A stretch of 15,604 nucleotides of DNA from CAITNM01 sp037138055. GTDB lineage: Bacteria; Pseudomonadota; Alphaproteobacteria; Paracaedibacterales; CAITNM01. The translations under genes and the position numbers were made by a program. The notes beneath the pieces were generated by a model. It had not been told where the DNA came from, made no database searches, and worked only from the letters and a program-made list of their open reading frames with translations. This document shows positions 6,849 through 14,568 of the stretch, piece by piece. The DNA lies in the NCBI GenBank assembly GCA_037138055.1, contig JBAXJB010000032.1, positions 1 through 15,604 of the forward strand. Direction: 5' to 3'. The first letter of the stretch is position 1. The number at the start of each line of letters is the position of its first letter.

Positions 6849-9800
6849 TTAATGGGTATAAATTTTGCTGTAAGCATCAGCATCAGAAGCACGTAACCAA
6901 TCTAAGCTTTCGTGCCAATCTGCAATGAGTGGATGCTCATAATCTGGGCCATTCCAAGCCAAATATCCTGCATAAAATAGAATGGTTTCAATGCCTTTTC
7001 TGGTGAACATAGTCGGATCAGCAGCAGAACAGTAACGTTCGCGCACTAGCTCACGACAATCGATTCCGTCTTCCACCCAATCAGCAAAAGGACGACATGT
7101 AGACAGCATTTGACCAACTAACCCAAGGAAATTTTCGCGTTTATGCGCATCTGCTGTTAGTAAATATTTGTAAATAACATTTACTAATTCATGAGGGCCA
7201 GCGTAAATATGCTGATAGAAATACTGAAGCACGGCGTTAGTTCCAGCAAATCCATTACCTACAGAATAATAATCCCATGCAAAGAAATATTGCTGAGCTG
7301 CTTCGATGTCTGTTGGAACGTCCCAAAAAGCTCTATTTAGTTGTTTTATAGCAGCGGTAATACTTACATTTTCAGCTTCACCAGGATGATCTGACAATGC
7401 AGTAATAGTGGTTTTTTTGAAGTCTTTAAAAATTTCTTTTTTTAGAAAATCAGCCAATGTGTATTCTACTTCAACCCCTGCATCGGCTACTGCAAGATCA
7501 CCCAAAAATTCATTGGCAGCATAGGAACTAACTTCTTCTAGGACTGTTTTTTTACCGTCTGGACAGTGCGTAAAACGCCCTGCTATTTCTGCTATTCTGG
7601 CCGCGTCATCTTCGTAATGATTTCCTGCACGGTCAAAATACGCAAATATCAGGAACGCAGACTTGCATAATGCTATTCTTTCGGGGGTAAAGTCTGCTTG
7701 ATCGGGCACCCAACTGTCCCAAAGGAGTCCTGGTTCTACAACATGAGCAGTGCCAAAGAGCCGCACTAAACTTTTAGTAAAATGGTCATGAACACTTTTA
7801 TAGCTTTGTTCAAGATCTAGCTTAAATTGAGGTAGTTTTGTTTGAAGGCCAACTGCTGTTATTTGAAATGCACGAATTTCTTCTCGTGCTGCCATAAGAC
7901 CTGCATTATCAAAATCCGGCACTGCCCCTTCGCCTAAATTAATTGCGTAAATAGAATCATTTACATCATAAAACATTGCAGAAAGCGACACTAAACCAAC
8001 GTCTGCATTGGCGGTTAAAGATCCCTGTAAGCCGACAGGGTAAATGTGCGGTTTTATTTTTGCATTGTAAACACCAATACAATAATCCCCAATACGCTGC
8101 CAGTAAGCTTGGTCAGTTTCTGCAGGACCTTTACGTAAACCAGGGTGCACATTAAAGACATGATTTTCAAAAATAGCGTCCCTATCAATTGAAGAGAATT
8201 CTCTGATTTTATCCATGCTGGTGTAGACATGATTTGGGTCAATTAACAGCTCTTGCAGTGTATCTTCATCGATTGGAATGCAAGCCAGCAAGCCAGCAAT
8301 AGTGCGGGGGACGTGCTCCTTTGCAAGGTTATGCAGGATAGTTTCGATAAGTTTAACTTTCAAAATACGCCTAATCACAAAAGAAGGATTTAGATCATTT
8401 ATTTCATCGAATCGATTTTGAAGCGCATTGCGCACAGGTACAAAATTTACTGGGAACCCTGCAGGTTTATAATTTGTAGTCCAATGGGCTACTAAGAAGT
8501 TTTTTAGTCGATCTTCAAAATTAGCAACTTTTTCATCTAACGCAGGTTGCCCTGCAATAGCTTGTATTGCTGCTAAATTGTCTACTTCTGTTACATAATC
8601 ATGGTCCAAAATAGGAAGAACTACAGGATTAGGACTGATTAATTCCCTTGGGGGGGTAACGGCATCAATTCTGTTATTGATAATGCGATTAATTAATTGT
8701 TCGTGAGCTTTATTAAAGGCTGTTCTTATAGCGCGTTCATCTGCTGAGGGCGGTATATTGGGAACCATCATTCTTATTTTATCAATTAATGCATTGTAGT
8801 GAATGTCGCGATGAACATCACCAAGGTTAGCAATAGCTGTTAAACATGTTTGAAGTGGAACGTTTTCCAAAGCGGCTATCTTTCCAGGTTTTAAGGCTTT
8901 TTGAATTGCTCTTTCAATATTTCCCGAAATTTTTGGATTAATATCAATTGCTTTAATATAACCTTGAATAACTGGCACTATTTCTTTTGCTGCGGCAGGG
9001 ATAAGAGGGTTAAGCTTTCCAAACAAAGCATTCAAACAGATTTCTTTTTTAATCGCAGAAAAATCAGGATTTTCAAGAACACCAAAAAAAGCTCTGAGAG
9101 CATTTCGCTGTGCAAGTTCGCTGCCTATGTGGTCTAACTTGCTAATAGGCCCTGCTGGGATTACACCTATTAAATGGATAACTGGGGTAAGGACACGCTC
9201 TTCAATATTTTTAATGAAATCCTTAGCCTTTTCTATAGTGTCGCAAAAAGTTTTTATATATACAAATGCTTGGCCCACTTCGTAATCAAAATCGTTTGAA
9301 GCTTTACTTTCATTGAACACATCTATAATTTCTGCTTGTTCAAAGTTTGACAGCGAAGAAAAAGTCAAAATAAAAGATTTTGTATGGGGATCAGCTAAAC
9401 TTAGCTGAGCTTGGTACATTAGTTCAGCTGCTGGAGTACCAGCAAACGATGCACAAATTTCATGAAGGATTGAATCTAGGTCTTTATAATGCTCAGTAAT
9501 TTTTGGTGCAAATTCAAAGTAAGGTTCTGCTGGAGCTACCAGTGATAACCTATTTAAGGTATCAACATGCTGATTGGTTGCCCTAGGACTAGGGTTTGCT
9601 GACCATATTTGATCAGCAAAAAACCGAAGGTCGCGACTATGGGCTGCGGCCTTTGAAACAACACGTTCTATTATTGCCCTTTCATCAACACTGGCTTTTA
9701 AGCCTGTGGTAACACCATCAGGATAGCCATTACCAATCATCATGCCTAATGCATAACGCGAAAATGTAATGGGGTCGACTCTATGGTTATCAAAATCGTC

Positions 9801-10007
9801 CTCGACAACAGCCAGTGCCCCGACTACGTCTAGGTTTGTGCCTATTCTGGTTTTTGCATTATAAATTTCATGCTTCTTCATTTCACGAAAGATAACAATT
9901 TCTTTATTGCTTGCAAGCGGCATGGGTTCACTAGCAAGGTGAGCAACCATGAAAATGGCCAGTACTGCCTGTGTAAATTTAAAATACTGAGGGAAAAGTA
10001 TTTTCAC
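6849..10007 (-). CDS. Large secreted protein of unknown function (1052 aa)
   Basis: I do not recognise this protein as a whole. It opens with a lysine, a hydrophobic run (about 10-25) and LAS, a plausible Sec signal peptide. The rest is soluble and rich in predicted helix, with no membrane segments and no clear tandem repeats. Cysteines are few. Several lie in the last quarter: HCPDGK (Cys815), STCRPFADW (Cys971), GIDCRELVRERYC (984, 993). The stretch around 800-835 (ARIAEIAGRFTHCPDGKKT, then VLEEV) faintly resembles the CxD catalytic motif of NEL-type bacterial ubiquitin ligases, with a comparable distance to the C-terminus. This is a weak pattern match, not an identification. The start is GTG (10007-10005) and no Shine-Dalgarno is visible. 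The gene stands alone between repeat-bearing gaps. It may be an exported host-directed or envelope protein. Confidence 0.85.
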   Translation of the reverse strand: MKILFPQYFKFTQAVLAIFMVAHLASEPMPLASNKEIVIFREMKKHEIYNAKTRIGTNLDVVGALAVVEDDFDNHRVDPITFSRYALGMMIGNGYPDGVTTGLKASVDERAIIERVVSKAAAHSRDLRFFADQIWSANPSPRATNQHVDTLNRLSLVAPAEPYFEFAPKITEHYKDLDSILHEICASFAGTPAAELMYQAQLSLADPHTKSFILTFSSLSNFEQAEIIDVFNESKASNDFDYEVGQAFVYIKTFCDTIEKAKDFIKNIEERVLTPVIHLIGVIPAGPISKLDHIGSELAQRNALRAFFGVLENPDFSAIKKEICLNALFGKLNPLIPAAAKEIVPVIQGYIKAIDINPKISGNIERAIQKALKPGKIAALENVPLQTCLTAIANLGDVHRDIHYNALIDKIRMMVPNIPPSADERAIRTAFNKAHEQLINRIINNRIDAVTPPRELISPNPVVLPILDHDYVTEVDNLAAIQAIAGQPALDEKVANFEDRLKNFLVAHWTTNYKPAGFPVNFVPVRNALQNRFDEINDLNPSFVIRRILKVKLIETILHNLAKEHVPRTIAGLLACIPIDEDTLQELLIDPNHVYTSMDKIREFSSIDRDAIFENHVFNVHPGLRKGPAETDQAYWQRIGDYCIGVYNAKIKPHIYPVGLQGSLTANADVGLVSLSAMFYDVNDSIYAINLGEGAVPDFDNAGLMAAREEIRAFQITAVGLQTKLPQFKLDLEQSYKSVHDHFTKSLVRLFGTAHVVEPGLLWDSWVPDQADFTPERIALCKSAFLIFAYFDRAGNHYEDDAARIAEIAGRFTHCPDGKKTVLEEVSSYAANEFLGDLAVADAGVEVEYTLADFLKKEIFKDFKKTTITALSDHPGEAENVSITAAIKQLNRAFWDVPTDIEAAQQYFFAWDYYSVGNGFAGTNAVLQYFYQHIYAGPHELVNVIYKYLLTADAHKRENFLGLVGQMLSTCRPFADWVEDGIDCRELVRERYCSAADPTMFTRKGIETILFYAGYLAWNGPDYEHPLIADWHESLDWLRASDADAYSKIYTH

Positions 10008-10078
10008 TATTAAATGTTAAATCGAAGAACTATCAATAGTTTATATTTTTTATATTAAAAAAGAGTTAATGGGTAGAT

Positions 10079-10150
10079 ACCCGCTTTCGCGAGTATGACG
10101 AAGGAAGCGGATGGCATAGCACTGGACACCGTGGTCAAGCCACGGTGAAA
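10079..10150. repeat. REP-like stem-loop element
   Basis: CACCGTGG (10127-10134) pairs perfectly with CCACGGTG (10140-10147) around TCAAG. A second weak pairing, CCGCTTTCGC with GAAGCGG, precedes it. The CTGGACACCGTGGTCAAGCC core is the form often seen in alphaproteobacterial intergenic repeats. It lies downstream of parE and upstream of the large unknown gene on the minus strand. It lacks a T-run. Confidence 0.55.
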
Positions 10151-10194
10151 CTGTGGAGAATATCTTGTGGCAATTAAGTAGGAGGATGAACGGG

Positions 10195-10482
10195 CTACAA
10201 AAGACTAACTAAATCTTGATAACCATGAAGAAACCTAACGATTTCTATATGTGCGTGAGTCTTGGCCTTGTACACTATCAAATACTTTTGCACGCTGTAA
10301 AATTTCACTTCATAGCTTGTTAGATCGCTTCGCTCGTGACCTATATTTGGAAATTCCATCAACATGGAAAAGGCAATATCTATAGAATTGAGAAGTTGCC
10401 GAGCAGCTTTTGGGCTTTCTGTATTTAAATACACATAAGCACTTTTAATATCAGTTCTTGCTACTTCGGATAGTAAAATCAT
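10195..10482 (-). CDS. parE: ParE/RelE-family toxin
   Basis: The 95-residue toxin of a type II pair. It shows the family outline: an N-terminal strand (ILLSEVARTDIK), a helical hairpin with SPKAARQLLNSI (23-34), FPNIGHERSDL (44-54), YEVKFYSVQKYLIVYK (57-72), and the C-terminal IEIVRFLHGYQDL (79-91), close to the ParE ending IRVLHGRRD. ParE members poison DNA gyrase, while RelE members cleave mRNA. The short C-terminal motif and the ParD partner favour ParE. It starts two bases after the antitoxin stop, so the two genes form one operon. No disruption is seen, and all expected segments are present. Confidence 0.88.
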   Translation of the reverse strand: MILLSEVARTDIKSAYVYLNTESPKAARQLLNSIDIAFSMLMEFPNIGHERSDLTSYEVKFYSVQKYLIVYKAKTHAHIEIVRFLHGYQDLVSLL

Positions 10483-10484
10483 CT

Positions 10485-10715
10485 TTAGAGGCCTTGCTTT
10501 AGTTCAGCCCATGTAGTGGTTGGTTCATTAGACAAGCTATTAAGGCCACGCTCAATTTCTGTGTTTAGAGTTTGAATTGATTGATGTTTTGCTTGTTCTT
10601 GCTCAATTAACAAACGTAGGCCTGAGCGAATAACTTCACTTGCAGAATTATACAAACCTTCTTTTACTTTAGATTCGACGAATGCTTCCAAGGTTTTAGT
10701 TAAAGAAATATTCAT
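10485..10715 (-). CDS. parD: ParD-family antitoxin
   Basis: A 76-residue antitoxin. Residues 1-45 match the ribbon-helix-helix DNA-binding fold of ParD: MNISLTKTLEAFVESKV, then YNSASEVIRSGLRLL. The C-terminal tail (TTTWAELKQGL) would wrap the toxin. As in other such pairs the antitoxin comes first and should repress its own promoter. A promoter with repeated TGTTATT sites lies immediately upstream, consistent with autoregulation. Confidence 0.9.
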   Translation of the reverse strand: MNISLTKTLEAFVESKVKEGLYNSASEVIRSGLRLLIEQEQAKHQSIQTLNTEIERGLNSLSNEPTTTWAELKQGL

Positions 10716-10743
10716 TTAAAAGCTCTTTAAAGACGTTTTGTAA

Positions 10744-10771
10744 AGAATATCACAATAACAGTAAATGTCAA
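10744..10771 (-). promoter_or_regulatory. parDE promoter
   Basis: On the minus strand a perfect TTGACA (10771-10766) and TATTCT (10749-10744) are 16 bases apart, about 30 bases before the parD start. Confidence 0.6.
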
Positions 10772-10793
10772 TAAATAACAAAGATTGTTATTT
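10754..10793. promoter_or_regulatory. Candidate ParD operator sites
   Basis: AATAACA occurs at 10754-10760 and again at 10774-10780, exactly 20 bases apart (two helical turns), bracketing the -35. A third copy in the opposite orientation (TGTTATT, 10786-10792) forms a nine-base perfect inverted repeat with the second copy, around the spacer AGA. Ribbon-helix-helix repressors bind arrays of this kind. The assignment is an inference. Confidence 0.45.
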
Positions 10794-10812
10794 TGTGCGA
10801 TCGCTTTCAATA

Positions 10813-12090
10813 TCAAGCAACTAGGCGTAAATCAGCTTTCTTATTCTGAGCAGGTGGAGTTTCTTTCAAAAGCCAGATAAGCAGTGTGCCGCCCAAAAGA
10901 CCTGTAGTAGCTACGTAAATCATTACTCCTGTTGCGCTGCCACCCATAAGTTGAGTAAGAGTGCCTGTAATAAGCGGGGTTAAGCCTGCAAAAATGCTAA
11001 GTCCTGCAGAAAAGGCAAAGCCCGATACTCTGCCCCTAATAAGCACGGGCACGTTAAGTGAACTTAAAGGATGAACTACAGAATATGCAAGCGCTGCAGG
11101 CAAAACCATGATTAGCTGGAATAGGGCGAAATGTTGCTCATGCAATAAAATGAACGCTGGGTAAATACATATTAATTGTGTAATGCATGCAGCAAACATG
11201 GTGCGTTGTAGGCCAACCTTGTCACTTAACCAACCAAAGATTGCCGTGAAAATGTTATGGGCAATAACCGCTAACACAGTCATTTTAGCGGCTATATGCA
11301 GGGGGATGCTCAAAACTTTGGTCATGTAAAATGAGGTGTAGCTAAGGGGAATCCAGATGAATACCCCAGCAACAGCGCCTACGCAAAAGGCACGATAAAC
11401 AAACCGGCGATGTTCAGGGCTTAGAAGCTTAAAATCTTCGGCTGAACGAATAGCTTGTTCAGTTCTAAAGACAGGGCTTTCTTTGACGAAGCTACGCAGA
11501 TAAAAAGCAATAACACCAAGGACTGCTGCTATTATAAAGGGCGCTCTCCAAGACCAATCGGGCATTCCAGGGCGCGTTGCAATGGCCACACAAGCAATTG
11601 CTAGCAAGCTACCCATGCCTGCTGAGGAATTATAAAGTCCGGCAACAGTTCCAGCGCGTTTCCATCCGTAGCTTTCAATAAGAAGAATGCCACCGTTAGT
11701 GAATTCTCCGCCCATGCACATACCCTGAATAATGCGACAAGCAATAAGCGCAATGGGGGCTACAATGCCGACCTCAGTATAGGTGGGCAACAAGCCAATA
11801 CACAACGTTGGAATTGCCATGCCAAGAACTGAAAACATTAGGCTTTTCCGGCGGCCTTTAAGATCTGCCATGTGTCCAAAAATGTAGCCGCCTAGTGGTC
11901 GTGCTAAAAAGCCGATGGCAAAAAAGAGGCCGCTAATAACGGCATCATGTACCGGGCTAATTGATGGATAAAACTTCGGCGCTAACAAGAAGCTGAAATG
12001 AGCAAAAATAAAAAAATCAAAATACTCAAGCAAGTTGCCGCACATAAGAGCAGCTAATAAATGCTTAGGAGGTTTTGGGAGGTTGCTCAT
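10813..12090 (-). CDS. MFS transporter of the metabolite:H+ symporter family (ProP-like)
   Basis: A twelve-helix inner-membrane importer of 425 aa. Diagnostic segments are GNLLEYFDFFIF (18-29) in helix 1, GHMADLKGRRKSL (72-84) in the helix 2-3 loop, RIIQGMCMGGE (119-129), the MHS signature, and SWRAPF (180-185). A second GWLSDKVGLQRT loop (286-297) lies in the C-half. MHS members move proline, betaine, dicarboxylates or similar organic solutes with protons. The substrate cannot be read from the sequence, and intracellular bacteria often carry many paralogues. AAGGG lies a few bases before the ATG. The next gene on the right is divergent. Confidence 0.9.
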   Translation of the reverse strand: MSNLPKPPKHLLAALMCGNLLEYFDFFIFAHFSFLLAPKFYPSISPVHDAVISGLFFAIGFLARPLGGYIFGHMADLKGRRKSLMFSVLGMAIPTLCIGLLPTYTEVGIVAPIALIACRIIQGMCMGGEFTNGGILLIESYGWKRAGTVAGLYNSSAGMGSLLAIACVAIATRPGMPDWSWRAPFIIAAVLGVIAFYLRSFVKESPVFRTEQAIRSAEDFKLLSPEHRRFVYRAFCVGAVAGVFIWIPLSYTSFYMTKVLSIPLHIAAKMTVLAVIAHNIFTAIFGWLSDKVGLQRTMFAACITQLICIYPAFILLHEQHFALFQLIMVLPAALAYSVVHPLSSLNVPVLIRGRVSGFAFSAGLSIFAGLTPLITGTLTQLMGGSATGVMIYVATTGLLGGTLLIWLLKETPPAQNKKADLRLVA

Positions 12091-12237
12091 TAATTACCCT
12101 TTAAAATGGTTAGCTATACTTTTATAGTATGTAACGCATGCGAAAAAGTCGCAAGTCATTTTAGGAAAAATAAAAAACCTGATTTTAAGATGATATTAAC
12201 AAAAAATTACGTATACTAACTTTGGAACGCGTAAATA

Positions 12238-12768
12238 ATGCAGGCCATTATGCTTTATGTAATTTACTTCGCTATTCTTTCCACCATGGGTTTACACGCA
12301 TCTGAACTTAATGAAATTTCTTCAGATGAAGACTCCTCCTTACTTAGAAGACCATCTGTTGAATTCAACAAGTTTCGCGATGAAACGATACTGGTGAATT
12401 TAAAAACAGACAGCGCATTGTGGAAGCTTTTGCGGCACAACAAATTGTGTGTGTTGCCTTCTGATGCCGATAAATCATTAGCGTGGGTGCACCAACAAGC
12501 AGAAATTTTGGGAGCACAAATTGACTTAATTGATGCCCAAATGCAAGAATACAGCGCCATTGTGTGGATTGAACCATTTGAAACTACGAAAGAACAAATA
12601 AAAGCTATTAACCACGCGATGCATTCAATTAAGAAAGCTGTTAGAAGCGATGAGAGACGTTCAAAATTAGCAACGGTTAGGCAATGGAGAACAGCAGCAC
12701 AGCAAAAACAGAAACTTGAAAAGCTTGTTTTACACTTGGATGCTTTTTATGAATCAGAAAAATTTTAA
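12238..12768 (+). CDS. Secreted protein of unknown function, paralogue of the 13711 gene
   Basis: A 176-residue protein with a signal peptide (about 1-21, ending GLHA), an acidic Ser/Asp/Glu patch (SSDEDSS, 29-34) and a mostly helical, probably coiled-coil remainder. It shares with the gene at 13711 the leader M-Q-x-x-M-L, a spaced V..L.....L..LL...C core (53-71), and a 25-residue block from LAW (81) to EY (105) that aligns without a gap. It is shorter than that paralogue and ends in YESEKF. The start is ATG at 12238, with a second ATG four codons on; no Shine-Dalgarno is visible, but a TATACT -10-like box lies at 12212-12217. No known domain is recognised. Confidence 0.75.
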   Translation: MQAIMLYVIYFAILSTMGLHASELNEISSDEDSSLLRRPSVEFNKFRDETILVNLKTDSALWKLLRHNKLCVLPSDADKSLAWVHQQAEILGAQIDLIDAQMQEYSAIVWIEPFETTKEQIKAINHAMHSIKKAVRSDERRSKLATVRQWRTAAQQKQKLEKLVLHLDAFYESEKF

Positions 12769-12776
12769 GTGAATTT
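12755..12776. repeat. 22-bp direct repeat, left copy
   Basis: This exact 22-base sequence, beginning CAGAAAAATTTTAAG, recurs in direct orientation at 13649-13670. This copy covers the last codons (EKF) and stop of the 12238 gene and ends four bases before the mntA stop. Confidence 0.9.
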
Positions 12777-12780
12777 GCTA

Positions 12781-13095
12781 TCAATTTTGCCATTCCAATG
12801 GCACCATTTGTCGCTCAATAATCGCTTTAAAGGTATCGCTAACCTTATGCATATCAACAACATCTACTTTATAGGGAAGGTCTGATTCATCGAAAGCATC
12901 GGCTAGAGCGCTATTCTCATTTCGTGTTAAAGCTCTGCCCGCATCAATTACTAAATCAAGGTCAGAGGATCTTTTCGTTTTCCACGTAGCACGCGAGCCA
13001 AACACCCATACCTTAGCATTTGTGGGTAAGGCATCCTCCAAGATTTGCTGCACAATTTTTAAATCATTGGAGCGAATATCGATGAGAGATGTCAC
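12781..13095 (-). CDS. mntA: MNT-domain nucleotidyltransferase antitoxin (MntA)
   Basis: A 104-residue minimal nucleotidyltransferase. The catalytic motif GSRA (33-36) is followed by SDLDLVI (44-50) with Asp45 and Asp47, and the third carboxylate is in YKVDVVD (Asp78). MntA enzymes neutralise the HEPN partner by adding AMP to its tyrosine. The start is GTG (13095-13093), overlapping the end of hepT by four bases (GTGA), so translation is coupled. The order toxin then antitoxin is the usual one for this system. Confidence 0.9.
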   Translation of the reverse strand: MTSLIDIRSNDLKIVQQILEDALPTNAKVWVFGSRATWKTKRSSDLDLVIDAGRALTRNENSALADAFDESDLPYKVDVVDMHKVSDTFKAIIERQMVPLEWQN

Positions 13096-13505
13096 TTTTC
13101 AGAATCCTGCCTGGTTTGAATTTCATGATAAAGAAATTTTGCCTCAGTAAGGAATTTTGGAATGCTTTCAAAGACCTCGTGAGCTTTTTCTTCGTCATAG
13201 GTGTGGCTTGTGGTGTTACGAGCTTCTCTGAATGCTTTCCATTGAACAAACTCCTCGTGCAGCAACCCCCGTGCATAGGCTAAGCGAATAAGACCAGGAA
13301 AACTAAGATCAGCAACAACCGCTGCTGTTGATTCATTCATCTCAAGATACCTGCGGATCATTTTGTGCGTAATTTCATAGGTGTACTCAAAACGTTGAAT
13401 ACAGGCATCACGTATGAACGTATTTTCACTTTCATGCTGGTACGCATTCAAGGCTTCTTCTAGTGTTACAATAGCTTTTTTAAAGGATGACAGATCAAGA
13501 ATCAT
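13092..13505 (-). CDS. hepT: HEPN-domain toxin (HepT)
   Basis: A 137-residue all-helical HEPN ribonuclease of the HI0074/HepT type, formerly called nucleotidyltransferase substrate-binding protein. The catalytic Rx4HxY motif is intact as R96-NTTS-H101-T-Y103. Tyr103 is the expected target of AMP addition by the partner. Upstream IQRFEYTYEITHKMIRRYL (36-54) is the typical helix 2 signature. HepT toxins cleave RNA, often tRNA. It forms one operon with mntA, and an extended -10 promoter lies about 40 bases upstream. Confidence 0.9.
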   Translation of the reverse strand: MILDLSSFKKAIVTLEEALNAYQHESENTFIRDACIQRFEYTYEITHKMIRRYLEMNESTAAVVADLSFPGLIRLAYARGLLHEEFVQWKAFREARNTTSHTYDEEKAHEVFESIPKFLTEAKFLYHEIQTRQDSEK

Positions 13506-13543
13506 ACGCGGTTCCCATTGGTTAAGATGTTACCATCATCGCA

Positions 13544-13552
13544 ATTATAACA
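13544..13552 (-). promoter_or_regulatory. Extended -10 promoter of hepT-mntA
   Basis: On the minus strand TGTTATAAT is a perfect extended -10 (TGnTATAAT). No strong -35 stands at the usual distance, and an extended -10 does not need one. Confidence 0.6.
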
Positions 13553-13568
13553 TGTAATATTCGGGTGA

Positions 13569-13581
13569 TTATCAATGATAA
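13569..13581. promoter_or_regulatory. Palindromic candidate operator at hepT promoter
   Basis: TTATCA-A-TGATAA is a perfect 13-base palindrome where the -35 region of the hepT promoter would be. It is a plausible site for a repressor, possibly the toxin-antitoxin complex itself. There is no direct evidence. Confidence 0.35.
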
Positions 13582-13648
13582 CAAACAATAATGCAAATGC
13601 TATAAGAACCTTGTCCAAAACATCAAAAATGTAAACTTCATGGAAGGC

Positions 13649-13670
13649 CAGAAAAATTTTAAGTGAATTT
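13649..13670. repeat. 22-bp direct repeat, right copy
   Basis: Identical to 12755-12776. Here it is not the end of any gene, though it still reads PEKF-stop in one frame. The two copies bracket the 872-base segment that holds hepT-mntA and its promoter. Confidence 0.9.
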
Positions 13671-13710
13671 TAATTAAACACTGGTTACGCTTAGAACATA
13701 GATTTAAAAC

Positions 13711-14568
13711 GTGCAGAATGCCATGTTATTCGTAATTTTATTTATTGTTCTTGTGAGTTTTCAAACGGCGGGGTTTAGTGCTGATGATGACCCTCTGATG
13801 CAGAGAGCATTTGAAGATTGGTCTGATGATGACACAGTTGATCGAAATGTTAGCACTTCTAATGCTCAAGCTGACGAGTGGCCATGGCAAACTGCAGGGA
13901 CTACGAATAGCGCAACTTCACCACAAAATGTAATTATAGAAGCACTTCCTTGGGATGTAAGCAGGCATATTGAGAAATTAGCTAAAGAATATGTTGAACA
14001 CTGCGAGAAAACTACAAAAGTAAAGATAAGTAGGAATCATGGATTAGGCCCTCTTCTTGGCTTTCCAAAATGTCATAGACATAAAAACAAAACAAAAACC
14101 ATAACGCTTGCGTGGATTGCTGAAAAACGAAATGAAGCAGAAATTCATCACAGCACTCTTACTGCAGAACATAGCGAGTATCAAACACAGCTAGCTTGCT
14201 ATGATGAGATTCAAGAGCTAAGTGAAAGCGGTACATATATTAGCGATGAACGTGCAGATGAAATTTTACAAAAAGAACTTGCATTTATGGAATGGAGAAG
14301 TCGAATTCTAAGACAGGACATTCCAGCGATTAGAGCCTATGCAGCAAACTTAGAAGCTATCATTGAACCACAGGCCAAACTTTTAAAAATGTTGAATGAT
14401 TTTCATGCAAAACGACTTGTTACTTCTAGGGAAGGCGCAATTAAGTTTGTTCTAGAGAATGTTGAAGCACCACATGCGGATTTTTTTGCAGCCCATAGAA
14501 CTGCCATAGAAAAATATATTACTGACACATATTATCCTGATGTGGAAGACGATGCTGCAACCGAATAA
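13711..14568 (+). CDS. Secreted protein of unknown function, acidic N-terminus and coiled coil
   Basis: A 285-residue protein with a signal peptide (about 1-24, ending GFSA). A strongly acidic, Ser/Asp-rich and Trp-containing stretch (24-60) follows, then a Cys/His-containing segment (KCHRHK, 120-125) and a long charged helical region (about 130-240). The core from V104 to Y157 matches the 12238 paralogue, including LAWIAEK. Residues LLKMLNDFHAKR (224-235) resemble the end of the shorter protein. The start is GTG at 13711, giving M-Q-N-A-M; an ATG at 13723 is an alternative, and no ribosome binding site decides between them. The gene overlaps the pilin-like gene by 17-29 bases, so the two are co-expressed. 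The function is unknown. Confidence 0.75.
   Translation: MQNAMLFVILFIVLVSFQTAGFSADDDPLMQRAFEDWSDDDTVDRNVSTSNAQADEWPWQTAGTTNSATSPQNVIIEALPWDVSRHIEKLAKEYVEHCEKTTKVKISRNHGLGPLLGFPKCHRHKNKTKTITLAWIAEKRNEAEIHHSTLTAEHSEYQTQLACYDEIQELSESGTYISDERADEILQKELAFMEWRSRILRQDIPAIRAYAANLEAIIEPQAKLLKMLNDFHAKRLVTSREGAIKFVLENVEAPHADFFAAHRTAIEKYITDTYYPDVEDDAATE

Noticed and set aside
12264..12577. Two open frames antisense to the 12238 gene
   Set aside because: The sense frame has a signal peptide and matches the paralogue at 13711; the antisense products show no recognisable features.
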